From Mycobacterium sp. UM_WGJ (GTDB taxonomy: Bacteria; Actinomycetota; Actinomycetes; Mycobacteriales; Mycobacteriaceae), in contig NZ_AUWR01000001.1 in the NCBI RefSeq assembly GCF_000455125.1, positions 1-64,000 of the forward strand: 64,000 bases of DNA, read 5' to 3'. Both the position numbers and the translations under genes were made by a program. Shown in pieces: positions 37,040 through 45,711 of the stretch; the first letter of the stretch is position 1, and the number at the start of each line of letters is the position of its first letter. The notes beneath the pieces were generated by a model that saw nothing but the letters and a program-made list of their open reading frames with translations, had not been told where the DNA came from and ran no database searches.

Positions 37040-37190
37040 ATCGATTCCTGGACCCTTCCGGAAAGTTCTCTCGCTGCAAACGTTCGGTTGTTTTCGGCGG
37101 AGTGTTCTGAGCGAATATTCAATCACGGCATGCTGTGTTGAACCGGGAGCCCGCCCCGCGCGTCGCCGTGGCCGCTGCACTCGGCCGGAG

Positions 37191-37236
37191 GCGGTCCCAG
37201 CTTCGCCTCTCCTCCGTCGAGCCTCGCTGAACCGCC
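37191..37236 (-). repeat. Dispersed 46-bp repeat (family A) upstream of def
   Basis: On the minus strand this is GCGGTTCAGCGAGGCTCGAC followed by GGAGGAGAGGCGAAGCTGGG and ACCGC. It differs from the copy at 23981-24026 at about two of 45 positions. It occupies the spacer between the DUF3263 gene and def, ending 19 bp before the def start, so it may affect def expression. Confidence 0.88.
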
Positions 37237-37254
37237 CACCTAAGATTTGCGGTC

Positions 37255-37848
37255 ATGGCCGTCCTACCCATCCGCATTGTGGGCGATCCCGTCCTGCACA
37301 CTCCGACCAGCCCGGTGCCCGTCGCCGATGACGGCTCGTTGCCGGCCGACCTCGGCGAGCTCATCACGACGATGTACGAGACCATGGACGCCGCCAACGG
37401 CGTCGGCTTGGCCGCCAATCAGATCGGCGTGGGACTGCGGGTCTTCGTCTACGACTGCGCCGACGACCGTCGCTCCACGACACGGCGCCGCGGCGTGGTG
37501 GTCAACCCGGTGCTGGAGACCTCCGAACGGCCCGAAACCATGCCCGACCCCGATGAGGACGACGAAGGCTGCCTGTCGGTGCCCGGCGAATCGTTTCCGA
37601 CCGGCCGGGCGGAGTGGGCGCGGGTCACCGGCCTGGACGCCGACGGCAACCCGGTCACGCTGGAGGGCACGGGGCTGTTCGCCCGGATGCTGCAGCACGA
37701 GACCGGCCACCTCGACGGGTTGCTCTACCTGGACATGCTGGTGGGCCGGAACGCCCGCGCCGCGAAGCGGACGGTGAAGTCCAACGGCTGGGGCGTGCCC
37801 GGCCTGTCGTGGATGCCGGGCGACGAGCCCGATCCGTTCGGTCACTGA
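37255..37848 (+). CDS. def: Peptide deformylase
   Basis: 197 residues, the same length as Rv0429c. Removes the formyl group from the N-terminal Met of new proteins. The three signature motifs are [10 protein letters not shown] (49-58), EGCLSVPGE with metal ligand Cys106, and QHETGHLDG with ligands His148, His152 and catalytic Glu149. There is an insertion after [13 protein letters not shown] typical of the mycobacterial enzyme. First gene of a rightward run def-GNAT-xthA. Confidence 0.97.
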   Translation: MAVLPIRIVGDPVLHTPTSPVPVADDGSLPADLGELITTMYETMDAANGVGLAANQIGVGLRVFVYDCADDRRSTTRRRGVVVNPVLETSERPETMPDPDEDDEGCLSVPGESFPTGRAEWARVTGLDADGNPVTLEGTGLFARMLQHETGHLDGLLYLDMLVGRNARAAKRTVKSNGWGVPGLSWMPGDEPDPFGH

Positions 37849-37857
37849 CGAGCACTC

Positions 37858-38781
37858 GTGTCCCAACCGCCCGCACTCCCTGAGATCGGCGTCCGGGTGA
37901 GTCTGCGCTACCTGCGTGCCCCTGGTTCGGAGCCTCCGATGGGCGATGTGATCGGGCACCTGGTGGCAACCAGCCCGCTGGTGCAGGTCCGTTCGGCCGA
38001 TGGCGTGACCCACGAATGCCGGCATGCCGATGTGCTCTACGTGCGCCGGCTGACCGACCGGCCGGTGAAGAACTCCACGATCCGTTCCGTCGAGCATGCC
38101 GCCGCGCTGGCCTGGCCGGGCAGTGACCATCGGTGGCTGGACGGCTGGTTCCTGCGGGCGGGCCGCGGCGCCGACCTCACCACCAATTCCGCTGTGCCCC
38201 TCGACATGTTTGCCCACGCGAACACCATCCCGGCGATCATCGACTGGTACACGCGGCGTGGTCTACCACCGACGCTGGCGGTCCCCGAGCGGCTGTTGCG
38301 GCTGCCCGAGGACATCCCGACGCGGCACGAGACCCGCACCCTGGTGTGCGAGCTGAGCGCCGAGACGGCCGGGGACCAGGTGGCGCTGATCAGCGAACCC
38401 GACGCAGACTGGCTGGCGGTATTCGGCCATGACGTACCGGTGGAGGTGTTGACCGCGGTGGTCGAGGGTGAGGTGATCTTCGCGTCGATTCCCGGGATGG
38501 CGGTGGGGCGTGGTGCGGTCACCGAGGGCCCGGACGGGACGCGGTGGCTGGGGCTGACGGCGGTTCGGGTGGCCACCGACCGGATCCGGCAGGGCTACGG
38601 ACGGGCGATCTGGGGCGCATTGCAGGCCTGGGGGGTGGGTCGCGGCGCCACCCGCGGTTACGCGCAGGTGCCGAGCAACGACCCGCAGGTGTTCGGGTTC
38701 TTCGAAGCGATCGGATTCACAGGCCAGCACCGCAGCCGCTATATCGATGCCCGGCTGCAGGGCAGCGGGTCGGCGCTCTAG
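37858..38781 (+). CDS. GNAT family N-acetyltransferase
   Basis: 307 residues matching Rv0428c (302). The N-terminal half (IGVRVSLRYLRA ... HECRHADVLYVRRL) is a small barrel of unknown role; the C-terminal half carries the GNAT core, with acetyl-CoA-binding RIRQGYGRAIWGAL and the NDPQVFGFFEAIGFTGQHR segment. Likely acetylates an amine on a small molecule or protein. GTG 37858, nine bases after the def stop, so probably co-transcribed. Confidence 0.88.
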   Translation: MSQPPALPEIGVRVSLRYLRAPGSEPPMGDVIGHLVATSPLVQVRSADGVTHECRHADVLYVRRLTDRPVKNSTIRSVEHAAALAWPGSDHRWLDGWFLRAGRGADLTTNSAVPLDMFAHANTIPAIIDWYTRRGLPPTLAVPERLLRLPEDIPTRHETRTLVCELSAETAGDQVALISEPDADWLAVFGHDVPVEVLTAVVEGEVIFASIPGMAVGRGAVTEGPDGTRWLGLTAVRVATDRIRQGYGRAIWGALQAWGVGRGATRGYAQVPSNDPQVFGFFEAIGFTGQHRSRYIDARLQGSGSAL

Positions 38782-38788
38782 TTCTAGC

Positions 38789-38829
38789 GGCGATCGCAAG
38801 CGCGACGAAGTCACGCGCAGCGGGTCACC
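38789..38829 (+). repeat. Dispersed 41-bp repeat (family B) between GNAT and xthA
   Basis: Contains GGCGATCGCAAGCGCGACGA and CGCGCAGCGGGTCACC. It aligns with 49551-49591 and with the reverse complement of 1527-1567 across all 41 positions with scattered substitutions. It fills nearly all of the gap between the GNAT stop and the xthA start. Confidence 0.8.
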
Positions 38830-38851
38830 GCCATCGAACTAGGGTGGCTTC

Positions 38852-39664
38852 GTGACTGCTCTGCGACTGGCCACCTGGAACGTCAACTCCATCCGCTCTC
38901 GGGTGGACCGAGTGACTGACTGGCTGGCCCGTGCCGAGGTCGACGTACTGGCCATGCAGGAGACCAAGTGCACCGACGCGCAGTTTCCGGCGCTGCCGTT
39001 TCACGAGTTGGGCTACGAGGTTGCCCATGTCGGACTGAACCAGTGGAACGGGGTGGCGATCGCGTCGCGCGTCGGCCTGGACAACATCGAGGTCGGGTTT
39101 CCCGGCCAACCGGCATGGGCCAAGGCCGACGCCGATCCCGCCGTGGAGGCGCGCGCGCTGGGCGCCACCTGCGGTGGGGTGCGGGTCTGGAGTCTCTACG
39201 TGCCCAACGGACGCGCACTCAACGACCCGCACTACACCTACAAGCTGGATTGGCTTGCGGCGCTGCGCGATACTGCCGAAGGGTGGTTGCGTGACGATCC
39301 GTCGGCGCCCATCGCGCTGGTGGGCGACTGGAACATCGCTCCCCAGGACGACGACGTATGGAGCATGGAGTTCTTCGAGGGCGCGACACACGTCTCACCA
39401 CCGGAGCGTCTGGCCTTCCAGGCGATGGCCGACGCGCAGTTCCTCGATCTGGTGCGGCCCTTCACGCCCGGCCCGGGCGTCTACACCTATTGGGACTACA
39501 CCCAGCTGCGGTTCCCCAAGAAGCAGGGCATGCGCATCGACTTCATCCTGGGCTCCCCCGCACTGGCGACTCGCGTCGCGCACGCTGAGATCGTCCGCGA
39601 AGAACGCAAGGGCAAGTCACCGAGTGACCACGCGCCGGTGTTGGTCGAGATCCGGCGGGACTGA
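38852..39664 (+). CDS. xthA: Exodeoxyribonuclease III
   Basis: 270-residue exonuclease/endonuclease/phosphatase-fold enzyme; cuts DNA at abasic sites and trims 3' ends in base excision repair. Motifs are LATWNVNSIRSRVDRV, the metal-binding Glu in QETKC, YVPNGRALND, the catalytic Asp and Asn in VGDWNIAP, GMRIDFILGS and the closing SDHAPVLVEI. GTG 38852. Matches Rv0427c, here some 20 residues shorter than I recall for that protein. Confidence 0.95.
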   Translation: MTALRLATWNVNSIRSRVDRVTDWLARAEVDVLAMQETKCTDAQFPALPFHELGYEVAHVGLNQWNGVAIASRVGLDNIEVGFPGQPAWAKADADPAVEARALGATCGGVRVWSLYVPNGRALNDPHYTYKLDWLAALRDTAEGWLRDDPSAPIALVGDWNIAPQDDDVWSMEFFEGATHVSPPERLAFQAMADAQFLDLVRPFTPGPGVYTYWDYTQLRFPKKQGMRIDFILGSPALATRVAHAEIVREERKGKSPSDHAPVLVEIRRD

Positions 39665-39770
39665 TAAGCCGCAGTTCTATGAATTCGGTGTGGATTTCGG
39701 ACCGATCGCGAAATCGCGCATAGGATAGGCGGATTATCCAATTTGCTCATTTGAAGGGCAGGGAATTCCC

Positions 39771-40277
39771 ATGAACGCCGTCGCAGGGACGGTAAGAAAG
39801 GTGGCCGGAGCGGCGAGCCGCGCGGTCACCATGACCACTGAGGCAGCCGGGGCGATCGGCGGGGCCGCAGTCAACGGGGTAATCGGCGGTGTCACGGGGG
39901 CGGCCGGCGGCGTGCAGCGCGGGCTGCGCACCGGCAGCCACTCGACTCCCGCGGCCGCGCTGACCTTGGGCGCCCTCGGCGTGACCGGGCTGGTCGAGTG
40001 GCCGGTGTTGGTCGCGGTGGGCGGCACCGCACTGGTGCTCAAACAACTGACCAACCGGTCGGATCACAACAAGGCGTCGGCCCAGGCCTCGACTGCGTCG
40101 GTACGGCCGCTCAGGGCGGCGCCGCCGGCGAAGGCGACAAAGCCGACGAAGGCGACGAAGCCGGTGAAATCGGCGAACTCGTCGACGTCAGCGCGTCGCG
40201 CCCCACAGCCGAAGAAGACAGCGGCACGGCAGCCACGCAGCGGCGCCAGCAGCAACCGCACTCGCACCCGCCACTAG
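39771..40277 (+). CDS. Small membrane-associated protein with Lys/Pro-rich tail (Rv0426c-like)
   Basis: 168 residues. N-terminal region of Ala/Gly-rich amphipathic helix (AGAASRAVTMTTEAAGAIGG), a hydrophobic segment at about 62-95, then a basic tail with near-tandem repeats AKATKPTKATKPVK and ending ARQPRSGASSNRTRTRH, reminiscent of histone-like tails. Its position just before ctpH matches Rv0426c (147 residues as recalled). Function unknown; the tail suggests nucleic-acid or acidic-polymer contact at the membrane. ATG 39771 follows GGGCAGGGAATTCCC. Confidence 0.82.
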   Translation: MNAVAGTVRKVAGAASRAVTMTTEAAGAIGGAAVNGVIGGVTGAAGGVQRGLRTGSHSTPAAALTLGALGVTGLVEWPVLVAVGGTALVLKQLTNRSDHNKASAQASTASVRPLRAAPPAKATKPTKATKPVKSANSSTSARRAPQPKKTAARQPRSGASSNRTRTRH

Positions 40278-40288
40278 TCGGGTACCGA

Positions 40289-43200
40289 GTGAATTCAGAC
40301 TCTTCCCTGCGTGCCGTCCGCCGCTTCTGGCCGCTGCGCGCAGCGAATTTCGGTGTCCAACTGACCTCAGCGCTGATCGAAGCCTCGGTCCAGACCGCTG
40401 CCGGAGTTGCCGCGGCTGTCCTGCCGAACGGTGACGGGGGCCCGGTGCTGTCCCGGCGCTGTTTCCGCGGCGAAGGGCGGGCCTGGGTCGAGATCCGTGG
40501 CCTCGACGGCCCCGCCGGTGACGAGCTGGCGACCGCCGTCGTGGAAGCCGCGCGCGCACTGCCCGGCGTGATCTCGGTCCGCTTGAACCACCCGTTGTCG
40601 CGTCTGGTGGTCGGGCTCGACTCAACCGCCGATGACGTCGTCTCGGTGCGTGAACTGTGCCACGTGGTGGCCGACGTCGAAAGCCGGCACAGCTTCGACT
40701 CTCCTGCGTCGAGCCTCGCTAACCGCACGGCGGAATCCCGCGGTCAAGCCCCGGTGAGTCTGCCCGGCGATGGAATGACCGAGACGCTGCGCGCCTTGAC
40801 CGTCGGCGCCAACATCGCCGGCTTGGGCGCCGCGACGGTGGGCCGGTTGCTGCGCCTGCCGGGCCTGCCGCTCGGTTTGGAGGCCGGCGTCGTCCTCGTC
40901 GACTACCAGCCTCGGGTGCGCCGACTGCTGGAGGACCGCCTCGGCAAGCAGGCAACCGATGCGCTGTTGGCACTGGCCAGCGCCGGCGTGCACACCCTCA
41001 ACACCGCGCCGACCACGCTGGCGGTGGACTTGTCGGTGGAGGCGATGCGCGCCGGGGAGGAACGCGCCGCGGCCCGCGCCTGGCGCCGCCACGAGCCGGA
41101 GCTCGCCCACCACGCCGATCATCCGCCGGTGACCGTTCCGCAGCGGCCGGCGCCGCGGCCGCCGGGTCCGGTCGAGCGCCACCTGACCCGCAGCGCCTGG
41201 GCACAACTCCTGGGCGCTGGGGTGATCGGCGCCGCGACCCGCAATCCCGACCTGGCCGGCACGGCCGCCGCGGTGACCGCGCCGAAGGCCACCCGCACCG
41301 CACGCGAGTCCTTCGCCGCCACCCTGGGCCGGGGCCTGGCCGATCACCACGGCACGGTGGTGCTGCGGCCGGGCAGCCTGCGTGAACTCGACCGCGTCGA
41401 CACCGTGGTCATCGATCCTCGGGTGCTATGCGGCGAGACGTTGCGGGTGATGCAGGTGCGCGGCGCCGACGACGACGACTTGCGCGCCGCATGGGCGCAG
41501 GCCCAGGCACGCCTGACCGACGCCGACCTCAAACCGGGTTGGCACCGCATCGGACCACGCCCCGGGGTGCAGGCGTCATTCCAGCCCGCGCTATTGCCGC
41601 TGGCCGCCGCGGTGGTGACCGAGGCGCGCCGCGCCGACGTCGAGGTGTTCTCGGTGGAGGCCGACGCGCTCGGGGAGCTGCGGCCGGTCTTCGACGAGAT
41701 CCGGCCCCTGGACGGCGCCTCGGTAGACCAGGCGCTGGCCGCCGCGGTAACCGCCTACCAGGCCGACGGCCATGACGTCGCGGTGCTGTCCGCGGTAGCC
41801 GTGGAGGCGCTGGCTGCGGCCGACGTGGCGCTGGGCGTGCTGCCGGGACAAGGTGTCCCGCCGTGGTGCGCCGATGTGTTGCTGACCGACCTGGCTGCGG
41901 CCTGGCGGGTGTTGCACGCGCTGCCCGCGGCCCGCTCCGCCAGTCACCGTGGCGTGGAGATCTCCACCGGTGCCACGGCGTTGGGCTCGCTGCTACTGCT
42001 GCCCGGGGTGCGCGGTAGCGGGCCCGGGCCGGTGACCACGGGTGCGGCGGCCGGCGCGCTCTCGGGGTACTGGCTGGCGCGCCGTGCCGTGGATGCCGCG
42101 GTGCCGCGGCCGGCGGCGGTGCACGAGTGGCACGCGATGTCGGTCGACCAGGTCCGGGCGGTGTTGCCGCCGCCGGAGCTGGATGAGCCCGGCACCACCC
42201 ACCATGCGCCGGCCGCCGCCGCTGCGCTGGCGGCGGTGGATCTGGCCCGCCGCGGGGCGCAGGCAACCGCGCCGCCGCGGCTGCTGCGGCAGTTTGCCCA
42301 GGCCGTGCGCAGTGAACTGTCCGACCCGATCACGCCCGTGCTGGCGCTGGGGGCCGCGGCCAGCGCGGTGCTGGGTTCACCCGTCGACGCGGTCCTGGTC
42401 GGTTCGGTGTTGGGCGGCAACGCGATGCTCGCGGCCGCGCAGCGCCTGGTCGCGGAGCGCCGGCTCAACGTGCTGCTGAACGAGCAGGTTCCGCCGGCGC
42501 GCAGGGTCCTGCCCGACGGAAGCCACGTTGAGATTCCGGCCGAGGAACTGCGGCCCGGCGATGTGATCGAGGTGCACTCCCATGAGGTGGTGCCCGCCGA
42601 CGGCCGGTTGATCGACGCGACCGACCTGGAGGTCGACGAGTCGTCGCTGACCGGTGAGTCGCTCACGGTGGTTAAGCAGGTCGAGGCCACGCCGGGTGCC
42701 GATCTGGCCGAGCGGGAATGCATGGTCTACGCCGGTACCACCGTCGTCACCGGAACCGCGGTGGCTTTGGTGACCGCGGTGGGCGGCGACACCCACGGGA
42801 GGCGGGCCGCCGAACTGGTCGCCGGCGATCAGTCCGCGATCGGGCTGCAGCATCAGCTGAGCCTGCTGACCAGCAAGGCCTGGCGGATCAGCCTGGCCGG
42901 CGGCGCGCTGGTGACCGGGCTGGGGATGGCCCGCCGGATCGGGTTGCGGCAGGCGGTGGCCAGCGGCATCGCGGTCAGCGTCGCAGCTATTCCCGAAGGG
43001 CTTCCGCTGGTGGCCACCTTGTCACAGCAGGCGTCGGCCCGACGACTGACCAAGGCCGGTGTGCTGGTGCGGGTGCCGCGTTCGGTGGAGGCGCTCGGCC
43101 GTGTCGACGTGGTCTGCTTCGACAAGACCGGCACGCTGAGCCGCAACCGGCTGCGGGTGTCGCAGGTGCACCCTGCCACGGGTTTCACCGAGCACGACGT

Positions 43201-44815
43201 GCTGCGCTTTGCTGCCGCCGCGGCGCCGGTCCCCAACGGCACCCGGCAGGTGCACGCCACCGACACCGCCATCGTGGAGGGCGCGGCGCTGGCCGGAGTC
43301 GCCGGCGCACCGACAGGGCCGGTCGCGCACCTGCCGTTCCGCTCCGGGCGTCAGTTCTCGGCCTCGATACGGGGAACCGAGTTGACCCTCAAGGGTGCCC
43401 CAGAAGTGGTGCTGGCGTGCGCCGGGGCGGGCCCGGCGATCAAGAAGTCGGTGGCCACCTTGGCCGCCGAGGGGCTGCGCGTGATTGCGGTTGCCCGCCG
43501 CCAATTGACCCCGGCAGAACGCGCCGCCCTGAGCATCGATCCCGAACCCGAGGAGATCGCAGAGTACTGCCGCGACGGTCTGACCTTCGTGGGCCTGCTC
43601 GGTCTGTCGGACACGCCGCGCGACGAGGCCACCGAACTGCTCGCCGACCTCAAGCGCCGGCGAATCCCGGTGCGGCTCATCACCGGCGACCACCCGCTGA
43701 CCGCCACCGCGATCGCCCGGGAGCTGGGACTGGACGTCGACGACGATCAGGTGATCACAGGCGCGCAGTGGGATGCGTTGTCCCGCAAGGGCCAAGAGGT
43801 TGCGGTCGCCGAGCGCGTGGTGTTCGCCCGGATGTCTCCGGAGAACAAGGTGCAGATCGTCCAGACGCTGGAGCGCACCGGCAAGGTGTCGGCGATGGTC
43901 GGCGACGGAGCCAACGACGCCGCGGCGATCCGGGCCGCCACCGTGGGGATCGCGGTGGTCGCGCACGGCAGCGAAGCGGCCAGCACCGCCGCAGACGTAG
44001 TGCTGCTCGACGAGCGGATCGACACCCTTCTGGATGCGTTGGACGAAGGCCGCGAGCTGTGGCAGCGGGTACAGGCCGCGGTGGCGGTGCTGCTGGGCGG
44101 CAATGCCGGTGAGGTGGCCTTCGCGATCATCGGGAGCGCGCTGACCGGTCGCTCGCCGCTGAACGCACGCCAGCTGTTGCTGGTCAACATGCTGACCGAC
44201 GCGCTGCCGGCCACCGCGCTGGCGGTCAGTTCGCTCAATGAGCAGGCCGCCGCCGGCGGGCACGGTCCCGACGAACGCGCGCTGTGGCGCACGGTGGGCG
44301 TGCGCGGCGTGACGACGGCGTCGGCCGCGGTGACCGCCTGGGGTCTGGCTTCGGTCACCGGGCGCCCGCAGCGGGCCTCCACGGTGGCGTTGGTGTCGCT
44401 GGTCGCCACGCAACTGGGGCAGACTCTGCTGGATTCGCGTGATCCGCTGGTGGTGGCGACCGCTGTCGGCTCGCTGGGCATGATGGGGACGCTGATCACC
44501 ATCCCCGGTATCAGCCAGCTGCTGGGCTGCACTCCGATCGGGCCTCTGGGCTGGGCCCAGGCTCTGGGTACGGCGACGGTGGCCACCGTCGGCGCAGCCG
44601 TGGTGCCCAAACTGCTGTCGGGGGCGCGGGACGACATGGCCAAGCCGAAGGAGTTCATCGTGCCCGGGCCGCGTCAACCGGACCGCCCGCAGGAATCATC
44701 CGACGGTCACCCGGCGCCGCGGCTGCGGCTTGTGCACAATGGGGACACTGGCTCCCGCCGCGGAACGGTCGCGGCTCGATCATCCGGCGACCCGTCGCCA
44801 CCAGGAGGTTCATGA
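40289..44815 (+). CDS. ctpH: P-type cation-transporting ATPase CtpH
   Basis: 1,508 residues; CtpH (Rv0425c) is about 1,539. The first ~640 residues are an actinobacterial N-terminal extension. The P-type core follows: actuator TGES (SSLTGES near 788), the membrane PEGLP, phosphorylation site DKTGT at Asp945 (CFDKTGTLSRN), KGAPEVVL nucleotide-binding region and hinge GDGANDAAA near 1205, with C-terminal membrane helices. Proposed to move divalent cations, Ca2+ being likely, but specificity is uncertain. GTG 40289 is 11 bases after the preceding gene. A family-A repeat is embedded in frame at residues 134-146. Confidence 0.93.
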   Translation: MNSDSSLRAVRRFWPLRAANFGVQLTSALIEASVQTAAGVAAAVLPNGDGGPVLSRRCFRGEGRAWVEIRGLDGPAGDELATAVVEAARALPGVISVRLNHPLSRLVVGLDSTADDVVSVRELCHVVADVESRHSFDSPASSLANRTAESRGQAPVSLPGDGMTETLRALTVGANIAGLGAATVGRLLRLPGLPLGLEAGVVLVDYQPRVRRLLEDRLGKQATDALLALASAGVHTLNTAPTTLAVDLSVEAMRAGEERAAARAWRRHEPELAHHADHPPVTVPQRPAPRPPGPVERHLTRSAWAQLLGAGVIGAATRNPDLAGTAAAVTAPKATRTARESFAATLGRGLADHHGTVVLRPGSLRELDRVDTVVIDPRVLCGETLRVMQVRGADDDDLRAAWAQAQARLTDADLKPGWHRIGPRPGVQASFQPALLPLAAAVVTEARRADVEVFSVEADALGELRPVFDEIRPLDGASVDQALAAAVTAYQADGHDVAVLSAVAVEALAAADVALGVLPGQGVPPWCADVLLTDLAAAWRVLHALPAARSASHRGVEISTGATALGSLLLLPGVRGSGPGPVTTGAAAGALSGYWLARRAVDAAVPRPAAVHEWHAMSVDQVRAVLPPPELDEPGTTHHAPAAAAALAAVDLARRGAQATAPPRLLRQFAQAVRSELSDPITPVLALGAAASAVLGSPVDAVLVGSVLGGNAMLAAAQRLVAERRLNVLLNEQVPPARRVLPDGSHVEIPAEELRPGDVIEVHSHEVVPADGRLIDATDLEVDESSLTGESLTVVKQVEATPGADLAERECMVYAGTTVVTGTAVALVTAVGGDTHGRRAAELVAGDQSAIGLQHQLSLLTSKAWRISLAGGALVTGLGMARRIGLRQAVASGIAVSVAAIPEGLPLVATLSQQASARRLTKAGVLVRVPRSVEALGRVDVVCFDKTGTLSRNRLRVSQVHPATGFTEHDVLRFAAAAAPVPNGTRQVHATDTAIVEGAALAGVAGAPTGPVAHLPFRSGRQFSASIRGTELTLKGAPEVVLACAGAGPAIKKSVATLAAEGLRVIAVARRQLTPAERAALSIDPEPEEIAEYCRDGLTFVGLLGLSDTPRDEATELLADLKRRRIPVRLITGDHPLTATAIARELGLDVDDDQVITGAQWDALSRKGQEVAVAERVVFARMSPENKVQIVQTLERTGKVSAMVGDGANDAAAIRAATVGIAVVAHGSEAASTAADVVLLDERIDTLLDALDEGRELWQRVQAAVAVLLGGNAGEVAFAIIGSALTGRSPLNARQLLLVNMLTDALPATALAVSSLNEQAAAGGHGPDERALWRTVGVRGVTTASAAVTAWGLASVTGRPQRASTVALVSLVATQLGQTLLDSRDPLVVATAVGSLGMMGTLITIPGISQLLGCTPIGPLGWAQALGTATVATVGAAVVPKLLSGARDDMAKPKEFIVPGPRQPDRPQESSDGHPAPRLRLVHNGDTGSRRGTVAARSSGDPSPPGGS
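40690..40726 (-). repeat. Dispersed family-A repeat embedded in frame within ctpH
   Basis: CAGCTTCGACTCTCCTGCGT followed by CGAGCCTCGCTAACCGC matches the 37191-37236 element with about three substitutions and one missing base. It encodes SFDSPASSLANR (residues 135-146 of CtpH), with no break in the reading frame. Confidence 0.78.
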
Positions 44816-45087
44816 TGGCGGACAAGCCGCGGCGCAGCGCTTCCCAGCGCGAGGCAGTGGCCCACATTCGCGAGGCAGAGGGGTTCGCCGTTGAATTGCC
44901 GCTGTTCGGCAAGGTGACGGTGCCGCGGCCTGAGCAATTGGCCTACTACGGCGGGCTGGCGTTGCTGGCGGCTTTCGAGATCATCGACTGGCCGGTGGCC
45001 GTGGCGGTGGCTGCCGGCCACATTCTGGCCAGCAACCACCGCAGTGAGGTGCTCGAACAGCTCGGCGAGGCCCTAGAAGACGTCTAG
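44812..45087 (+). CDS. Small conserved protein (Rv0424c-like)
   Basis: 91 residues, the same length as Rv0424c. One hydrophobic region (about 40-72: EQLAYYGGLALLAAFEIIDW then VAVAVAAGHILAS) with an N-terminal basic and acidic segment. The ATG overlaps the ctpH stop by four bases (ATGA), so it is translated with ctpH. It may be an accessory membrane subunit of the pump; that is inference from coupling and conservation only. Confidence 0.85.
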   Translation: MMADKPRRSASQREAVAHIREAEGFAVELPLFGKVTVPRPEQLAYYGGLALLAAFEIIDWPVAVAVAAGHILASNHRSEVLEQLGEALEDV

Positions 45088-45104
45088 CCGAGGTTCAGCC
45101 TCGG
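45088..45104. terminator. Hairpin terminator between convergent genes
   Basis: CCGAGG, loop TTCAG, CCTCGG, starting one base after the stop of 44812-45087. G-T and A-T pairs can extend the stem to about eight. It also lies just past the 3' end of the small minus-strand gene (stop 45111), so it can serve both strands. Confidence 0.6.
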
Positions 45105-45110
45105 TTGACC

Positions 45111-45305
45111 TCAGTTGTTGACGGTCAGCACTCCGACGCGCCACAGGAGTGCGTACATCTGGTGCAGCGGGCCACTGAGCAGCCGAGTGGTCATGTCGAC
45201 CACCGGGTCTGAGGTAGGCGCGGCAGGACGGCGGTCCAGCTTCTTCGGCGCGCTGGTGGCGCGCGGGGCCGGAGCCGTGATGTCGGTGTAGGCGATTGCA
45301 ACCAT
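45111..45305 (-). CDS. Small protein downstream of M-box riboswitch
   Basis: 64 residues: an N-terminal segment (MVAIAYTDITAPAPRATSAP) then KKLDRRPAAPTSDPVVDMTT and a hydrophobic C-terminus PLHQMYALLWRVGVLTV. No domain recognised. An excellent Shine-Dalgarno (AGGAGG, 5 bases before ATG) marks the start. The leader carries an M-box aptamer (45541-45700), so expression should rise when Mg2+ is scarce. In M. tuberculosis M-boxes precede Rv1535, another small protein of unknown function, and PE20; whether this is an Rv1535 homologue I cannot confirm. Confidence 0.75.
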   Translation of the reverse strand: MVAIAYTDITAPAPRATSAPKKLDRRPAAPTSDPVVDMTTRLLSGPLHQMYALLWRVGVLTVNN

Positions 45306-45363
45306 GATGGCCTCCTAGTCGCGTAACGGTGCTACGCGCTCAGCTGAAGGCCGGAGTCGTGGC

Positions 45364-45444
45364 TCAGCGGGAGGCGGTATGCGACCGTTCGGATGGGGAC
45401 GGAACTGATGTCAGATATCGGCTCGGACTATCACCGGAACTCAT
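45364..45444 (-). CDS. Candidate 26-codon leader ORF between the M-box and the small gene
   Basis: ATG 45444 is preceded by GAGAGGAGGTGAGGGACGA, a strong purine-rich Shine-Dalgarno. The peptide starts MSSGDSPSRYLTSVPSP and contains three Pro and many Ser, ending at TGA 45364. It lies between the aptamer and the 64-residue gene, where a leader peptide could couple translation to the riboswitch as in Salmonella mgtA/mgtC leaders. Coding is not proven. Confidence 0.45.
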   Translation of the reverse strand: MSSGDSPSRYLTSVPSPSERSHTASR

Positions 45445-45540
45445 TCGTCCCTCACCTCCTCTCGGTCGCGGGCGCGCCGTGGTGCGCCGGTTTCACCGCA
45501 TGCTCAGGAGGGCAGCTCCGACGACTGTCGGAAGACCGCA

Positions 45541-45700
45541 CCCCTCTCGTCAGAGTTTTGACACTGCACGGCGTGTCCCAATCCGGGAAGCCACTTGGGC
45601 TCAACCCTTAAGCCGGGAGGAGCTGTCCTGACCCGGGGCGTCTTTCGACGTTCGGGGTCAGTGGCCTATGTCCGTGCAGACGCCTCACCTAACGAGGTGC
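45541..45700 (-). ncRNA. M-box (ykoK) Mg2+ riboswitch aptamer
   Basis: On the minus strand the leader reads CTCGTTAGGTGAGG, then GCACGGACATAGGCCACTGA, CGTCGAAAGACG, GGGTCAGGACAG, AAGGGTTGAGCCCAAGTGGC and finally GCCGTGCAGTGTCAAAACTC with TGACGAGAGGGG. These blocks fall in the order of the Bacillus mgtE M-box (GTTAGGTGAGG ... GTGCTAAAGCTCTACGATTGAAGGGG), including P1 closing CCTCGT with ACGAGAGG. A 6-bp hairpin TCCGAC-AGTC-GTCGGA follows at 45517-45532 and could be part of the expression platform. The rest of 45306-45891 holds only this unit's promoter, leader ORF and spacer. Confidence 0.88.
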
Positions 45701-45711
45701 TTGCACGGTCC

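Noticed and set aside
45393-45611. 72-codon plus-strand frame in the 45.3-45.9 kb gap
   Set aside because: It is the complement of the M-box leader; no Shine-Dalgarno and the bases are explained by the riboswitch.
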